From Vitellaria paradoxa (taxonomy: Eukaryota; Streptophyta; Magnoliopsida; Ericales; Sapotaceae), in the NCBI GenBank assembly GCA_019916065.1, contig CM034233.1, positions 3,089,001-3,153,000 of the forward strand: a stretch of DNA of 64,000 nucleotides, given 5' to 3'. Below are positions 37,901 to 49,387 of the stretch, piece after piece. The translations under genes were made by a program, and so were the position numbers. The notes beneath the pieces were generated by a model. It was given only the letters and a program-made list of their open reading frames with translations, did no database searches and had not been told where the DNA came from. How positions within the stretch are numbered: position 1 is the first letter of the stretch; every line of letters starts with the position of its first letter.

Positions 37901-40900
37901 ATATATATTTTATAAAACAAGATGAGTGGGGCTAGCTCAAGTAGAAAAAGCACCCCCCACCAAGACCAAATGACATGTGTTGAGTCATCCCAATGCTTCT
38001 CTTAATAAAAAATATTTACTCCCCCCCTCCCAAAAAAAAAAAAAAAACAAACAATAAAATAGTGCATAAGAAAAGGAAACTAGTAACAAACTCCAACCCA
38101 TTCAAGGAATATTGAATTCTAGCCCCAGCAAGCAACCTTTAATCAATTTAGTAGTTTTCAAATTAGTACGATAAGTAAAGACAGCACCTACAGCGACAAC
38201 GTCAATAAGGAGCATAAACACACTCCAATTTGGATTCGGATCTCATAGACTTGGTAGATAGATATTAAAAATAACTAAGGGTTTATTTGACCAAACTAAA
38301 AATTTTAAGTACTAATAACTTTTACTACCAAAATTTTACTATCAAAAGCATGAAGCACTGAATTTTTAAATTTGGCCTATCTTAGGTGAGAATGAATTTT
38401 AGATAAATTAGTTGAGAGTGAGAATTAAAACCACTCAGCAATCAGCATTCAGTGATAAGTCAATTATCTCTAACACGAGAGTAAGGCCCCTTTTTTGGTC
38501 AGATTTCAAATTTAAGGGGCAGATGATTGTGAATTAACAAATGAACTTAATTGTGTAGGGCCCCTTTGGTAAAACTTCTATTTTTCTGTTTATGTTTAAC
38601 TATTTATGTTTTCGATTTTTTTTCCCTGAAATAAAAAATAATGTTGTTTTTTATCCTGAAATGAAAACTAAAACTTTGTTTGGAAATCTAATTTTGTTTA
38701 TAGTAATTAATTTTTTATTTTAATAAAATATTTAATTTCAATAATTTTTAAAAATCAATTGAATTTAATAAAATACATTTCATATTAATTTAATTATTTT
38801 AATTATTCAAAAAATTAATTCAATAAAACTAAAATATATTAAATATAATTTAATTATACCATTTATTAAAAATAATTCAATAAAAAATATTTCATATAAA
38901 TTAACTAAATTATTTATCAAAAATAATTTTATACTTGAATAAAATAATTCATTTTAATATGATGCAAAAAAAAAAATGAACAAATTGTTAAAATTGATAA
39001 AATGTTTATAACAGAAAAAAAAAAAATAAGAATGAAAGCATCTTTTTTTTTTTGGAAAACAAAAAAATAAAAACAAGTTTAAAAAATAAAAACAAGTTTA
39101 ACAAACATGTTTTTATTGTAAGTTTTTAAAAATTTGTAAACATAAAACAGAAAAACAGTAAACATAAACATAACAACAGGACCGTAGTGTTCAGTTTTAA
39201 GTGCTTAATTGTATTATCAAACAAGAGTTTATATTTCTTGTCGTATTATGTCCCTCCCCCTCTCTAATAACCATACCATGCAAAAAAATAATGTTTCCAA
39301 TGCCAGCCAAAGGATTGAGAAAAAAAATAACAAGTATTCCCATGAATATAGTAGATCCAACATCTGGTTGGATGCACAATTAATTTTATAATGAATGAAA
39401 TATGTTAAATATATTACTTCAATAAAACTAAAATATATTAAATATAATTTAATTATACCATTTATTAAAAATAATTCAATAAAATATATTTCATATAAAT
39501 TAACTAAATTATTTATCAAAAATAATTTTATATTTGAATAAAATAATTCATTTTAATATGATGCAAAAAAAAAAATGAACAAATTGTTAAAATTGATAAA
39601 ATGTTTATAACAGAAAAAAAAAATTAGAATGAAAGCATCTTTTTTTTTTTTGGGTCGATGTTTTTCTGCTTAAGTTTTCATTTTTTTTTTTTTTGGGAAA
39701 CAAAAAAATAAAAACAAGTTTAACAAACATGTTTTTATTGTAAGTTTTTAAAAATTTGTAAACATAAAACAGAAAAACAGTAAACATAAACATAACAACA
39801 GGACCGTAGCTTTTAGTTTTAAGTGCTTAATTGTATTATCAAACAAGAGTTTATATTTCTTGTCGTATTATGTCCCTCCCCCTCTCTAATAACTATACCA
39901 TGCAAAAAAATAATGTTTCCAATGCCAGCCAAAGGATTGAGAAAAAAAATAACAAGTATTCCCACGAATATAGTAGATCCAACATATGGTTGGATGCACC
40001 AATCATCACACTTGTGATTAATTTTATAATGAATGAAATATGCCGGAAAAGAAAAAAACCAAGAATGTGGCTAACTAATGGGATATTATTATCAAATAAC
40101 AAACATATGAAAAAGAAGTGGCTAAAAGAAACTCACATGCGTTCCAATTTTCCCCGATTAACGAAGAATCCATCATGTTTTATTGTTGAGTTATCAACTT
40201 GAAAATACTCGTCCTGCAAAACAGCAAGACAAAGACATTATGTTGGGCGTGTTTGGAATGATAAAAAGTGAGATAAATTGAGAGTTCGTAATGCATGCAG
40301 TGAAAGAAAAAAGTTGATGTGATATAAAGTTAAAAGAGATTTATAGAATTTTTTGTTGTTTGTTTGCAAACCAAACGGAGCCATTATCATGAGATCATTG
40401 TGATCCATACAACAATTTGGTGCCACAAATAATCCTTTTTGTATTTAGGTGGCATCCCATCAATGCTTTTCTTTTATAAGAAAATATAAACAATTTGGTG
40501 CCATAAAGAAAAACTAGCCTAGCACAAACCTACAGAAAATAGATAACAATACCAACCAGCTCTCTATCATCTATGAAAGAATCTTCTGTGTCGTATTCGT
40601 CATCATCAGGGACATCATTAAGATCTTCTTCATCACTACTATGCTTACCCTGAGAAGTATACATTTGCACAATTAGTTTATTGAATTTAGATAACATAAA
40701 ATTGCATCTACAGTATTATATTATTGTATAAGTAATTTTTCAAATTTGAGGTCTTGCAAAGTTCTAGAGAAATAGAAATCCTCTTTCTTTTATTTTATTC
40801 AATTATATTCCATTCTTTGATAAGTAAAATAGAAACAAATATTACATGTCACATACCATATATAGGCGTTCTATTTTTTCAATAACAGCACTAAAACGAC

Positions 40901-42896
40901 TGGAAGGGGGCGCATCCTTCATTTCATTTTCAGCAGGTTGTCCCTACAAAAGCAAAACACAATTGAAAGAATAAATATTTAAATCAGACAATCTTCCAAC
41001 ACAGAAACAGTCCGTGCACTTTGCAAAATATCGTATATCAAACTCACAGAAAGTTCAAATAAAAGATCCATAATTAACAATGATACCATGGTGCCTCCTT
41101 GAACCTAAAGGGGCAATGCAGACAATAATGACACATACTGAATTGAGCATTTGATGATGAAAGGAACTTCAAAACGTACAACACTAGATAACAACAAAGC
41201 AAATTTTAAAAAATTAAGCCCCCGCTCCACGTGACAAATTAAAGAAAGCATGAAGATGTGGCTGTTATATGTTTAATGGTCACTTGCGCCATCCTACAAA
41301 ATAACAGAATGTTCAAAATAATGAATAAGGCTGTACAACACAACTGTACTCATAGACTATGATTACGCTTGCTGCATTGAGCCTGGAATTATTTGATCAT
41401 GACGGTTCACAGGACAGATCAAACATGTTGAATCCAAAACAATGCCAATCAATCACTGTTTATTTCTATGTCAAGAAAGGCAAAAGCCTGAAGGAAATCA
41501 AAACTCATTCCACCACTTCAGTTAGGCACAAGCTGCACGGCCTTTTGCACTTTGAAGGGAAGCACGTGACAAGAGTATGCATGGACAACTTGATCATGGT
41601 GGTCAATAGTGTCAAAAGTATATTTCAATGCAAGTGATTGTAATATCCCAAAACAAACATGTCATTCAGGTCCTGATAATAAAAACCATTCTGATGCAAA
41701 ACAATGGCCACCACCACTGCACTTCGCATTCTTTTGCTGCTACATCAGATGCTAAATCCATGTTAAAACTTAAAAGCAAACAAATGCTGTTAAATTCATT
41801 AGAACTCTGTATTTAAGCAATAATGTCTAATGAAACCCATAAAAAAATCGACTAAATTAAGTTTGATTATGCATGCTCAACAATTAAACCATCAAATAAA
41901 CATTAGAGCAAAAAGAATTCCCTCCTCCTTGTATATCTAGTAAGCCAATTAGAAAACACCCCCCCCCAAAAAAAAAAACACTAATTCAGAGATATGCTAT
42001 ATTGGATCATGTATCTTACATAGTGCAACTAAGCTTCAGTTAAAACCATAGTCTTTCCAGTGTGAAAACACCACACTCTCAAACTCAGCTACAACAAGGA
42101 ACCCTCACAAGTTAAAAAAAGTTTGCAGTGCATAAAATTTGAGCTACCAAAATAAGTTACACGATCATATTTTTGAAGGATTCCTAGTTATTATGTATCT
42201 ACGCAATCAGTGAAGCAATTAACCCTCAACCAAACTAAATGCAAAACAAACACCTGTGTTTCTTTATAAATAGTAAATGAATTAGTGTACATGCTACTAT
42301 TGTATTGAGAAAGAGACTAGATCTAGCTCTACACATATTTCACACACAAAAACGAACATGGCACAGCGGTGTGATTCCTACATTCCTCCGTTTGGTTTGC
42401 TGTAAACCTCTACAAATCTCTGAAAATCTATACAAGTTATTCACTTTTTTCCTCATTACACGAATTACGACAACGTATCCCACTTTTTATCACTCCAAAC
42501 ACACACACACACCTACTTCCATCGCAGTGTCAACGAAGCTTAGGCAAATTATCACATGCTTACCACTGAATTATAAGGATCATATGGTTAAATATGCACC
42601 ACTCAACTGTAACTCGTAATTCGCAAACAAAACCCGACGAATTCAAAAGTCGCTGAACATGCTCTTACCGGAGCTAGGCGAGACTCGAGCGCAGGGTGAG
42701 CATTGGAAGGCGGTTCGGGGACCAAGGTGGGTCTGTCGACCTTGCTCGCATCCTTCGCGAGCTTCTTCCATGAAACGATAGTGGTCTCCCCCGGTCTCAG
42801 CTCCACGGTGAACCTCTGCCGACCACCTACCGTGACGAAAGACGACGAACCCCTCGTCGATTCACCACTACCGCCACCGCCCTTCTCTTCCTCCAT
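29917..42896 (-). CDS. UBN1: Ubinuclein-like protein, HIRA histone-chaperone complex subunit (complete, 13 exons)
   Basis: Plant ubinuclein (UBN1/UBN2 type) works with HIRA to deposit histone H3.3 independently of replication in the nucleus. Exons (minus): 42669-42896, 40857-40943, 40557-40649, 40137-40213, 36806-37403, 36494-36593, 36250-36359, 35992-36078, 34783-34908, 34381-34518, 34233-34280, 33718-33819, 29917-30393; total 2,271 nt, 756 aa. The N-terminus has the conserved RFTVELRPGETTIVSWKKL. Residues ~85-162 form the Hpc2-related domain that binds HIRA, with acidic DDEYDTEDSFIDDREL and FQVDNSTIKHDGFFVNRG. A basic NLS-like PKKRRR follows. The ubinuclein middle domain (~400-502) shows KRRLPREVKQKLAKVARLA, ISKELVNRLMSILGHL and DRFQLMKKEVAELIRMRV. 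The C-terminus ends in a Pro-rich tail. Length is slightly above the Arabidopsis proteins. It could be either Arabidopsis paralogue's orthologue. Confidence 0.94.
31031..31349. mobile_element. MITE-like element with ~19-bp imperfect terminal inverted repeats
   Basis: The left end 'taaggtggatttggttta' is the imperfect reverse complement of the right end 'ataccaaatggcacctaa'. The interior is rich in 'gttttc/gaaaac' self-complementary words and is non-coding. Located in the last ubinuclein intron. Confidence 0.6.
31327..31658. repeat. 166-bp tandem duplication
   Basis: Two units start 'aagtataccaaatggcacc' at 31327 and 31493 and differ at only a few positions. The unit includes the right terminal repeat of the adjacent MITE-like element. 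Recent duplication. Confidence 0.9.
31850..32345. repeat. Unclassified repeat cluster with AT microsatellites
   Basis: Two degenerate copies of a block containing an AT run (31915-31938, 32045-32072) and 'gtcgcagcaa'/'attgcagcaa'. Downstream is 'agtggggcaattgcccc', which echoes 'gtgggggcaaaatt' at 31861. It looks like decayed non-autonomous transposon sequence; family not identified. Confidence 0.45.
37496..38047. repeat. ~250-bp tandem duplication carrying tRNA-like (SINE) motifs
   Basis: Copies begin near 37500 and 37747 and share 'gcaatacgtaaagctatata'-type sequence, 'cagccttctcaaatagtcac' and 'ggaagctgaaggaca'. Each ends with a tRNA-like box pair ('ggggctagctcaagtag' and 'tgttcgagtcatccc' type), and the second ends in a C-run plus A-run. 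Located in a ubinuclein intron. Likely one SINE-containing segment duplicated. Confidence 0.75.
38556..40042. repeat. ~600-bp tandem duplication of an AT-rich non-coding segment
   Basis: Two long, nearly identical blocks begin near 38820 and 39420 ('aataaaactaaaatatatta'). They share 'aaacataacaacaggaccgtag', 'tatcaaacaagagtttat' and 'aatgccagccaaaggattg' before ending near 39417 and 40042. The spacing drifts from about 599 to 622 bp through small indels. The apparent frames inside are not genes. Lies in the largest ubinuclein intron. Confidence 0.88.
40246..40384. mobile_element. Short MITE-like element
   Basis: Begins 'gtgtttggaatgataaaaag' and ends 'ttgcaaaccaaacgg', with imperfect terminal inverted repeats. 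Same family as 42386-42508 and 6765-7045. Intronic in ubinuclein. Confidence 0.55.
42386..42508. mobile_element. Short MITE-like element, opposite orientation
   Basis: Begins 'ccgtttggtttgctgtaaac' and ends 'tcactccaaacacac'. The interior has 'ttattcac' and 'cgaattacgac' as in the copy at 6765. Located in ubinuclein intron 1. Confidence 0.55.
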
Positions 42897-45719
42897 GGAA
42901 TAGCAAAATTGACGAACCTAGGGCTTCAAGATTTCGAGAGAGAGAAACAAGAAAAGAAAAAAAAAAAAGAGAGATGGAGCAAACCCTAGATTGAAAGGAT
43001 TGATTGCTTGGAGACAAATATCAGTAGCTTGTTTTTTTTTTTTTTTTTTTTTTCCTCCGATCCTCTGTGAGATGCGCGGGATGAAGAAAAGAAACGTTCC
43101 GCCTTCTTTTGTCTTCAACGGCTCCGCTAACCCATTTTTTCTTTCTCCGATTTTCCTTTCTCCCCTCAGTTATTCCCTTTCCCGGAAAATAGTAAAAAAT
43201 TGGAAATGGTAAACCAGGAAAATTAAAATAAAATCTGTGGGGGCGATGATCGAACCTGAAGTGGATAAACCATTGCTTTGGGCCAAACAGGCCTGGACCA
43301 TGCATTTGGCGTTTGTTTTCAAATGCATTAAGGCTTTGAAGAAAATTCTACCTCACGTGTAGGATAAAAGATAAAATAAAAAATTTCGTGACCAAATATC
43401 GTTTTAGCCAACGGTGGTTTCAGCATTTAAATAATTTTTTTAAAATCACTGATTACAAAAATAACTTTAAAACTGTATTTTGTCAAAATTATTAAAACAG
43501 ACACCTTTCAAATAATAATTTTTGGGTTATTTAAATTGAGAAATTTAGAAAAACGAAAAAAATGGGAAAATTAAACAATAAGGAAGGCCAATAATTTAAA
43601 TTTAAGATATTTCTAAATGTTAAAAATTTGTTCAATAAATCACTTTTTTTTTAAATCTATATAATAAGAAAAATCAATAATTTGAATTTGAAATATTTTC
43701 AACTTTTAAATTTGTTCAATGGTTATGATTATTTTATTTTTAAATAATAAAATTTTGGATAAACTTATTTGCACTCCACAAATAAATTCTTACACGTCAT
43801 TTTATTTTTTATTAAATAAAATTACACAACTACTCTCGTTCATTTAGAAATATATTTATGGCATTAAAATTATACAATATCTAATGAAAAATAAAGTACA
43901 GTATAAGAATTTATTTGTGAAATACAAATAAACTCACTTTAAAATTTTATACATTTATTAGACACATATTACATAAAGTCAATTAAGATTTTATTTTTAA
44001 AAAATAATATTTAGACTTCAAATTTTTTTAAAAAAATTCTTAACAATAAGTATTTAGATTAAAAATTCAAGAGACATAAATAAAAAATTAATAAAAACAA
44101 AGTTACTAAACTAGTCCAAAGCAGATAAATCCTAACCTTACTTTAAATACTGCAACAGGTGGGATAATAAAATCTTAAGTTGAAATAGCTTGTGCACTAA
44201 TCTCTGTTTTCAATAAAATATTTTGACAAAAAAAAAAAGAAAGAAAGAAAGGAAACTGTCTTGTGCATTTGGAGTCGTATAAAATTATAAAAGTAATGTC
44301 TCGTATCTTGTGTAGTAAGTAGAGAATTTAAATTTTATTATCTTATAATTTGTATTTGTAAAAATTTATAAAAATTTATAGTGTTTTGTATCGACTCCAA
44401 ACTTTACTTATAATACTCCCTTAAAATAAAAAAAGTAAAATAACTTCAAGTTGCATCAACCAGCTCGATAATTATTATTTTTATGCACTCCCCACGTATT
44501 ATTGTCAACCTCTGCCATATATTTTTTGTTTTACCTAGACTTTTGCGCTACTACCAATTCCTTATGCTTTCAATAAGAACATTTAAAAAATGTTAATAAA
44601 TAATATAATTTAAATTAATTAAGTTATTTAATTAATAATTGTCACGAATTTAAAATTTTACGTCTCCACTTTAACTGCTTATTGAAATATAAAGTCAGAC
44701 TAATTCTCATTAGAAAGTTAAGCACACCAATGATAAGTAAATTAAAGAACTAAAACACTTTACAAGAATAACAAAAAAAAAATTAGAGAACTGAGATAAT
44801 ATTTTTTTATTATTTTTCTTGAAAAATCAGGATTTAACTTGGTCTATAGTTATTCACCTTCTAATTGGACAATAATAATTTAATTTAACGAGCAGACAAT
44901 AATAATTTAATTTAATGAGTAATAAAAATCTAGTTTTTAAAATCCTCCACCAAAATATTAAGAATAGTTATGTGACAAAATTTCTATATAAAGTTTTCTA
45001 TACTTTATGGAAATCTATAAAATAAGAAACCTAGAAAATGAAAAATTCATATCTATTTGAATAAAATTAAAAAAAATAAAAAACTAATTTTTTATTTTTT
45101 TAAGCCAAACAAATAGTTTTTACTAAAATAAACGATAAATTTTTAAATTTTTTGCGAGTGCCATTAACACGTTTAAAAATTATAATTTAAAAAAAATTAA
45201 ATTTTTGGGACATTAGGAGTGACCAAAAATTGAGATAAATTAAGATAAGATATAAGTCACAAGTCGTATAGTAAGATAAAAAATAAATAATTTTTAAAAA
45301 TTTTTAATTTTTTTTAAGTTTTAATAGGTCAAATATAGCCTTTAATAAAAAAAAAAAAAAAGAAAAGAAACAACTACCAAACAACCATCCTACCAAACTA
45401 AAGTTTTTGAAAATTCCACTTTAAAAATTGAGTCCAACCTTCAAATTATTATTATTATTTTTTATTTTTATTTTTTTTTTGTTTTTGGAAATCCCAACCC
45501 TCAACTTTGAGACCGCCCAAAAAACACCATTTCACTCGCTCTTCCTCGCCAAAAGCTCCTCTCGTGTCCAGCGGTTTACCAGCAGTGGAGGGAGAGCGGT
45601 CCAGAAACTCCGCCGGCTTCGACAATTAACAATCTGATTCTCGGGCGTTTTCCCCTTAATAATTTTTTTTTTCTTATCCACACTGACAAGAAGAAGAAGA
45701 AGATGGTGTTTGATTAAGG
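42897..45719. other. Divergent intergenic region between ubinuclein and the PPR gene
   Basis: About 2.8 kb separate the two start codons, which point away from each other. The ~400 bp next to ubinuclein is GC-richer with pyrimidine runs and probably carries its 5'UTR and promoter. The middle is AT-rich with a 22-bp tandem repeat ('caataataatttaattta', about 44870-44920) and a partial MITE-like copy near 45240. The ~200 bp before 45720 is GC-richer and likely holds the PPR 5'UTR. No clear TATA box could be assigned. Confidence 0.55.
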
Positions 45720-48440
45720 ATGCTAACACTCAGATGTATAAAGAAAACTAGGGGTTTTCTTTCCCCTCCGCCCGTTACCCTCATCATCAACGACAATATT
45801 TTCTTCTTATCTTCTTCCTCTTCTTCTTATTCTTCTTCCTCTTATGTTTGTCATTCATTTCATAAAAATCGCACCTTCTTACAATCGGCGGCAGCTGATG
45901 CTACGACGGCACGGATTGTTCGTGGGGGTGCAGGCGAAGGATTGCAGGCGAAGGATGTGGTGCTATCCTTCAAACAATGGTTCAAGTCTGGAAACAATCC
46001 ATTGCTTGACCGGATTTTCGAGATATTGAGGAGCGGAGAACAAGGTGCTGGCCCTGCTGCGGAGGACGCCGTCGCATCTCGTCTGTCGGCGGATTTGGCC
46101 CTTTCGCAACTGGATCTTCGCTTGACAGAAGAATTCGTTTTGGACGTCTTACATTACCGCAGAGATGTGCTCTCCTGCATCAAGTTCTTCGATTGGGCTG
46201 GTCGCCAACAGGGGTTCTATCACACTCGGGCGACTTTCCATGCTATGTTCAAGATTCTGTCCAGGGCCAAGCTCGGGCCTTTGATGATTGATTTCCTGGA
46301 AAGTCTCATGAAGCTGAAATACACCCACAAGTTTCGGTTCTACGACACACTTGTCATGGGTTATGCTGTTGCAGGGAAGCCTGAAGTCGCACTCCAACTG
46401 TTTGGGAGAATGCGCTTTCAGGGTATGGATTTGGATGATTACGCTTACCACGTGCTTTTGAATTCTTTGGTCGAGCAGAGTTATTTTGATGCGGTTGACG
46501 TTGTGGCCAATCAGATTTCTATGCGGGGGTTTGAGAGTGAGATTACTCATTCTATACTCATCAAGAATTTTTGCAAGAAGAACCAATTGGATAAAGCGGA
46601 GTCGCGTCTTCGTGAATTGGCCAGTGCTGGCTGGGAATTGAGTGGGCACTGTGCGAGCGTTCTTGTGGATGCCCTCTGCAAGAGTAATCAGTTTGAGAAG
46701 GCGGCCAAGTTGCTTGAGGAGTTTCTCCAGTCGGGGAAGGTCTCCGTGGGGCATGCTTATGGAGTGTTTATTAGGGATCTTGTTCTAGCTGGAAAGCTAG
46801 ATGGGGCTTTGGAATTCTTGCAGAACAAAAAAACACTTGAAGGCTATGTTCCCGAGGTCTTCCGTTATAACATGTTGATTTGTAAGCTTTTGAGAAAAGA
46901 CCGACTTGAGGAGGTATGTGATTTGCTGATGGAGATGGAGGAGCACCAGCTCACCCCAGATGAGGTCACCATGAATGCTGTCCTATGCTTCTTTTGCAAG
47001 GCCGGCATGGTGGATGTTGCAATTGAGTTGTACAAGTCAAGAACTGAGTTTGCGTTCTCCCCGAGTAGTATGGCTTACAACTATCTAATCAATACTCTCT
47101 GTGGGTATGGGAACATTGATGACGCTTATTATATTTCGAAAACTTGCATTAACCAAGGTTTTGTTCCTGGTAGAAGGACCTTTTCAATCCTTGCTAATGC
47201 ATTGTGTAGGGAAGGGAGGTTTGATAAGGTGAAGGAGCTGGTTGTTGTTGCTCTGGAGCAAAATATCATGCCTAGCGATTCAACATATGATGATTTTATA
47301 ATAGCTTTGTGTAGAGCCAATAAAGTGGAGGAGGGTTATTTGATACACGGGGAACTCAACAAATTAAATAAGGTTGCCAGTAAATATACTTACGTCAACT
47401 TGATACATGGTTTCAACAAATCCCACAGGGGAGATATTGCTGCCAGACTACTTATAGAAATGCAAGAAAAGGGTCACAGCCCTGACCAGAAATTGTTCAG
47501 AGCAGTCATTTGCAGTTTACTTAAGATGGAAAATCCGGAAAAGCAATTTTTCAAACTGCTGGAGATGCAGTTGTCTCGTCAAGAGCCCAACTGTCAACTT
47601 TACAATTTCTTCATTGATGGAGCTGGACATGGCAGAAAACCTGAGTTGGCCAGAGAAGTATATGAGATGATGGTGAGAAGTGGTGTAGTGCCCAATTTGA
47701 CTACTGACATTCTGATGTTGAAGAGTTATCTACAGAGTGAAAAGATTTTGGATGCTCTAAATTTCTTTCATGACTTGTCCAAGAGAAGATTGATTGGGAT
47801 GAAATTGTGCAATACCATAGTTGTTGGTCTTTGCAAAGCCAACAAACCAGACCTTGCACTGGATATACTGAGGGAACTAAGGGAGAAGAAAGTGAAACCA
47901 AGTCTTCAGTGTTATGAGGAGCTTATAAAGGTACTTTGCTCAAATAAGAAATATAGTACAGTGATAAATCTTCTTGATGACTTGACGAAAGTTGGAAGAC
48001 GTATTTCATCCTTTATTGGTAATGTACTTCTATTTCATTCATTGAATGGTCAAGATCTTTATTGGGCTTGGGTTCGTTCAAGAGATGTCATAAATGAGAC
48101 ATCATCTAGTTGGTTGCTTGACCAGCTACTTGGTTCATTTTCTTGTCAGACAATGAGCCAAGATGTTAAGGACTTGGAAGAATTGACTGAAAAGTGCTTC
48201 CCACTTGATTTATACACATACAACATGTTATTGAGAAGACTAACCATGAGACAGATGGATCTTGCTTGTGAGTTGTTCGATAGGTTATGTCAGAAAGGTT
48301 ATGAGCCCAATCGATGGACGTATGACATCTTAGTGCATGGGTTTCTCAAACATAGTAGGACAGCTGAGGCTAAAAGATGGCTGGAAGAGATGCATCAGAA
48401 AGGATTTGATCCAACTGAACGTACAAAATTATTATTCTAA
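45720..48440 (+). CDS. P-class pentatricopeptide repeat protein, mitochondrial (At1g71210-like)
   Basis: Single-exon 906-aa protein. PPR proteins bind specific organelle transcripts and guide their processing, stability or translation. The N-terminus (residues 1-60) is basic and Ser-rich with few acidic residues, consistent with a mitochondrial presequence. A conserved pre-repeat region (EEFVLDVLHYRRDVLSCIKF, FFDWAGRQQGFYHTRATFHA) precedes roughly 18 tandem 35-residue helix pairs from about residue 200 to the end, e.g. VTMNAVLCFFCKAGMVDVA and LCNTIVVGLCKANKPDLAL. There is no E, DYW or SMR domain, so it is P-class and not an editing factor by architecture. The order and wording of repeats match my recollection of Arabidopsis At1g71210. 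No upstream in-frame Met is evident. The RNA target is not predictable by eye. Confidence 0.93.
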   Translation: MLTLRCIKKTRGFLSPPPVTLIINDNIFFLSSSSSSYSSSSYVCHSFHKNRTFLQSAAADATTARIVRGGAGEGLQAKDVVLSFKQWFKSGNNPLLDRIFEILRSGEQGAGPAAEDAVASRLSADLALSQLDLRLTEEFVLDVLHYRRDVLSCIKFFDWAGRQQGFYHTRATFHAMFKILSRAKLGPLMIDFLESLMKLKYTHKFRFYDTLVMGYAVAGKPEVALQLFGRMRFQGMDLDDYAYHVLLNSLVEQSYFDAVDVVANQISMRGFESEITHSILIKNFCKKNQLDKAESRLRELASAGWELSGHCASVLVDALCKSNQFEKAAKLLEEFLQSGKVSVGHAYGVFIRDLVLAGKLDGALEFLQNKKTLEGYVPEVFRYNMLICKLLRKDRLEEVCDLLMEMEEHQLTPDEVTMNAVLCFFCKAGMVDVAIELYKSRTEFAFSPSSMAYNYLINTLCGYGNIDDAYYISKTCINQGFVPGRRTFSILANALCREGRFDKVKELVVVALEQNIMPSDSTYDDFIIALCRANKVEEGYLIHGELNKLNKVASKYTYVNLIHGFNKSHRGDIAARLLIEMQEKGHSPDQKLFRAVICSLLKMENPEKQFFKLLEMQLSRQEPNCQLYNFFIDGAGHGRKPELAREVYEMMVRSGVVPNLTTDILMLKSYLQSEKILDALNFFHDLSKRRLIGMKLCNTIVVGLCKANKPDLALDILRELREKKVKPSLQCYEELIKVLCSNKKYSTVINLLDDLTKVGRRISSFIGNVLLFHSLNGQDLYWAWVRSRDVINETSSSWLLDQLLGSFSCQTMSQDVKDLEELTEKCFPLDLYTYNMLLRRLTMRQMDLACELFDRLCQKGYEPNRWTYDILVHGFLKHSRTAEAKRWLEEMHQKGFDPTERTKLLF

Positions 48441-49042
48441 ACATATTTATGTTTCTCAAGAACAGGTATTAGTTGCTAAACATTACAGAGCCTGTAGTTT
48501 GGGGCCTTCGTTACCTCCACAATTTGAAATATTTGAGCTATCATGTTTATTATTTTCTTCTTCTTCATGTTTATTTTTTTCCTCCCAAATTCAACTTAGC
48601 CTTAATACCAAACGAGTTGAGATTTGAGTTTGCCACTCTTTAGATGTTTGCATTTTGTATGCTCTTTTATATATGTAAAGTTAGGTAAATACATACATAC
48701 TTATGTATAGATGGATGCATATATTGATAGATGCCTACATTGCATACATGAAACATGAAAAGAATTCATGATGTATACTCTTAGTAGTGCTAGATTTGTT
48801 TGCTGAAGTTTGGTGTCATGTCTAATGGCATTCAGGATTTCAAGTACTGATAAAGGATCAAACGTGTTGATGGAAGCTTGGCATAGTTTGTGACTTTCGA
48901 ATTAAACTAGAACTCGTATTACTCCAGTAAAATTTGTCAAAAAGAAGATAGTGTGTCTATTCAGCCATTTTTTTATGTTTTAGTTGTACATTTTTTTTTT
49001 TTTTTTTGGCTGTGGTATTTGCATGAGTAAACACCATGGATG
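48441..49042. other. PPR 3' flank
   Basis: Contains the presumed 3'UTR. It is AT-rich with short 'acatac' repeats near 48690-48720 and a T-run near 48990. No other gene is seen. Confidence 0.5.
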
Positions 49043-49206
49043 CAAGTTAGAACACACTCATTTTTTTCTTTTTTTTTTTTTTTTTTTTTGTAGTTAAGCG
49101 GGGGAAGGGGGGAACACCCCGGGCTTTGAACCCGGGTGGTGAGCAGGCTTGAGGAGGGCTTCTACCACTTGAGCCAACAGCTGGGCTCAAGTTAGAACAC
49201 ACTCAT
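49043..49206 (-). mobile_element. tRNA-derived SINE with 19-bp target-site duplication
   Basis: Reading the minus strand, the element (49062-49187, about 126 bp) begins AGCCCAGCTG, has an A-box TGGCTCAAGTGGT (49164-49176) and a B-box GGTTCAAAGCC (49122-49132), and ends in a long A-rich tail. It is flanked by perfect direct repeats 'caagttagaacacactcat' at 49043-49061 and 49188-49206. The promoter boxes, A-tail and long target duplication together diagnose a SINE inserted by LINE machinery. The perfect duplication suggests a fairly recent insertion. Confidence 0.92.
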
Positions 49207-49281
49207 AAGCAATTGAAATACATTAGTTCAAATTAGTTCTTATATTTTCATGCCATTCGTCCCAGACTACAAGTTAGATTA

Positions 49282-49387
49282 GGGGCTTGACAAGATTTCA
49301 TTGTAGATTTTAAATTTGATTAGTTCTAAGAGTCGGGGCTTGACAAGATTTCATTGTAGATTTTAAATTTGATTAGTTCTAGGAGTC
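49282..49387. repeat. 53-bp tandem duplication
   Basis: Two almost identical units starting 'ggggcttgacaagatttcat' at 49282 and 49335. Confidence 0.9.

Noticed and set aside
39197..40202. Pairs of 60-123 aa frames that look like duplicated small proteins
   Set aside because: They lie inside the intronic 600-bp tandem duplication and appear on both strands; no protein-like composition.
42918..43305. Small overlapping frames upstream of ubinuclein (66-94 aa, both strands)
   Set aside because: Purine/pyrimidine-rich presumed 5'UTR and promoter sequence; Lys/Phe homopolymer translations.
46149..46754. 201-aa minus-strand frame within the PPR gene
   Set aside because: Shadow of the PPR coding sequence on the opposite strand.
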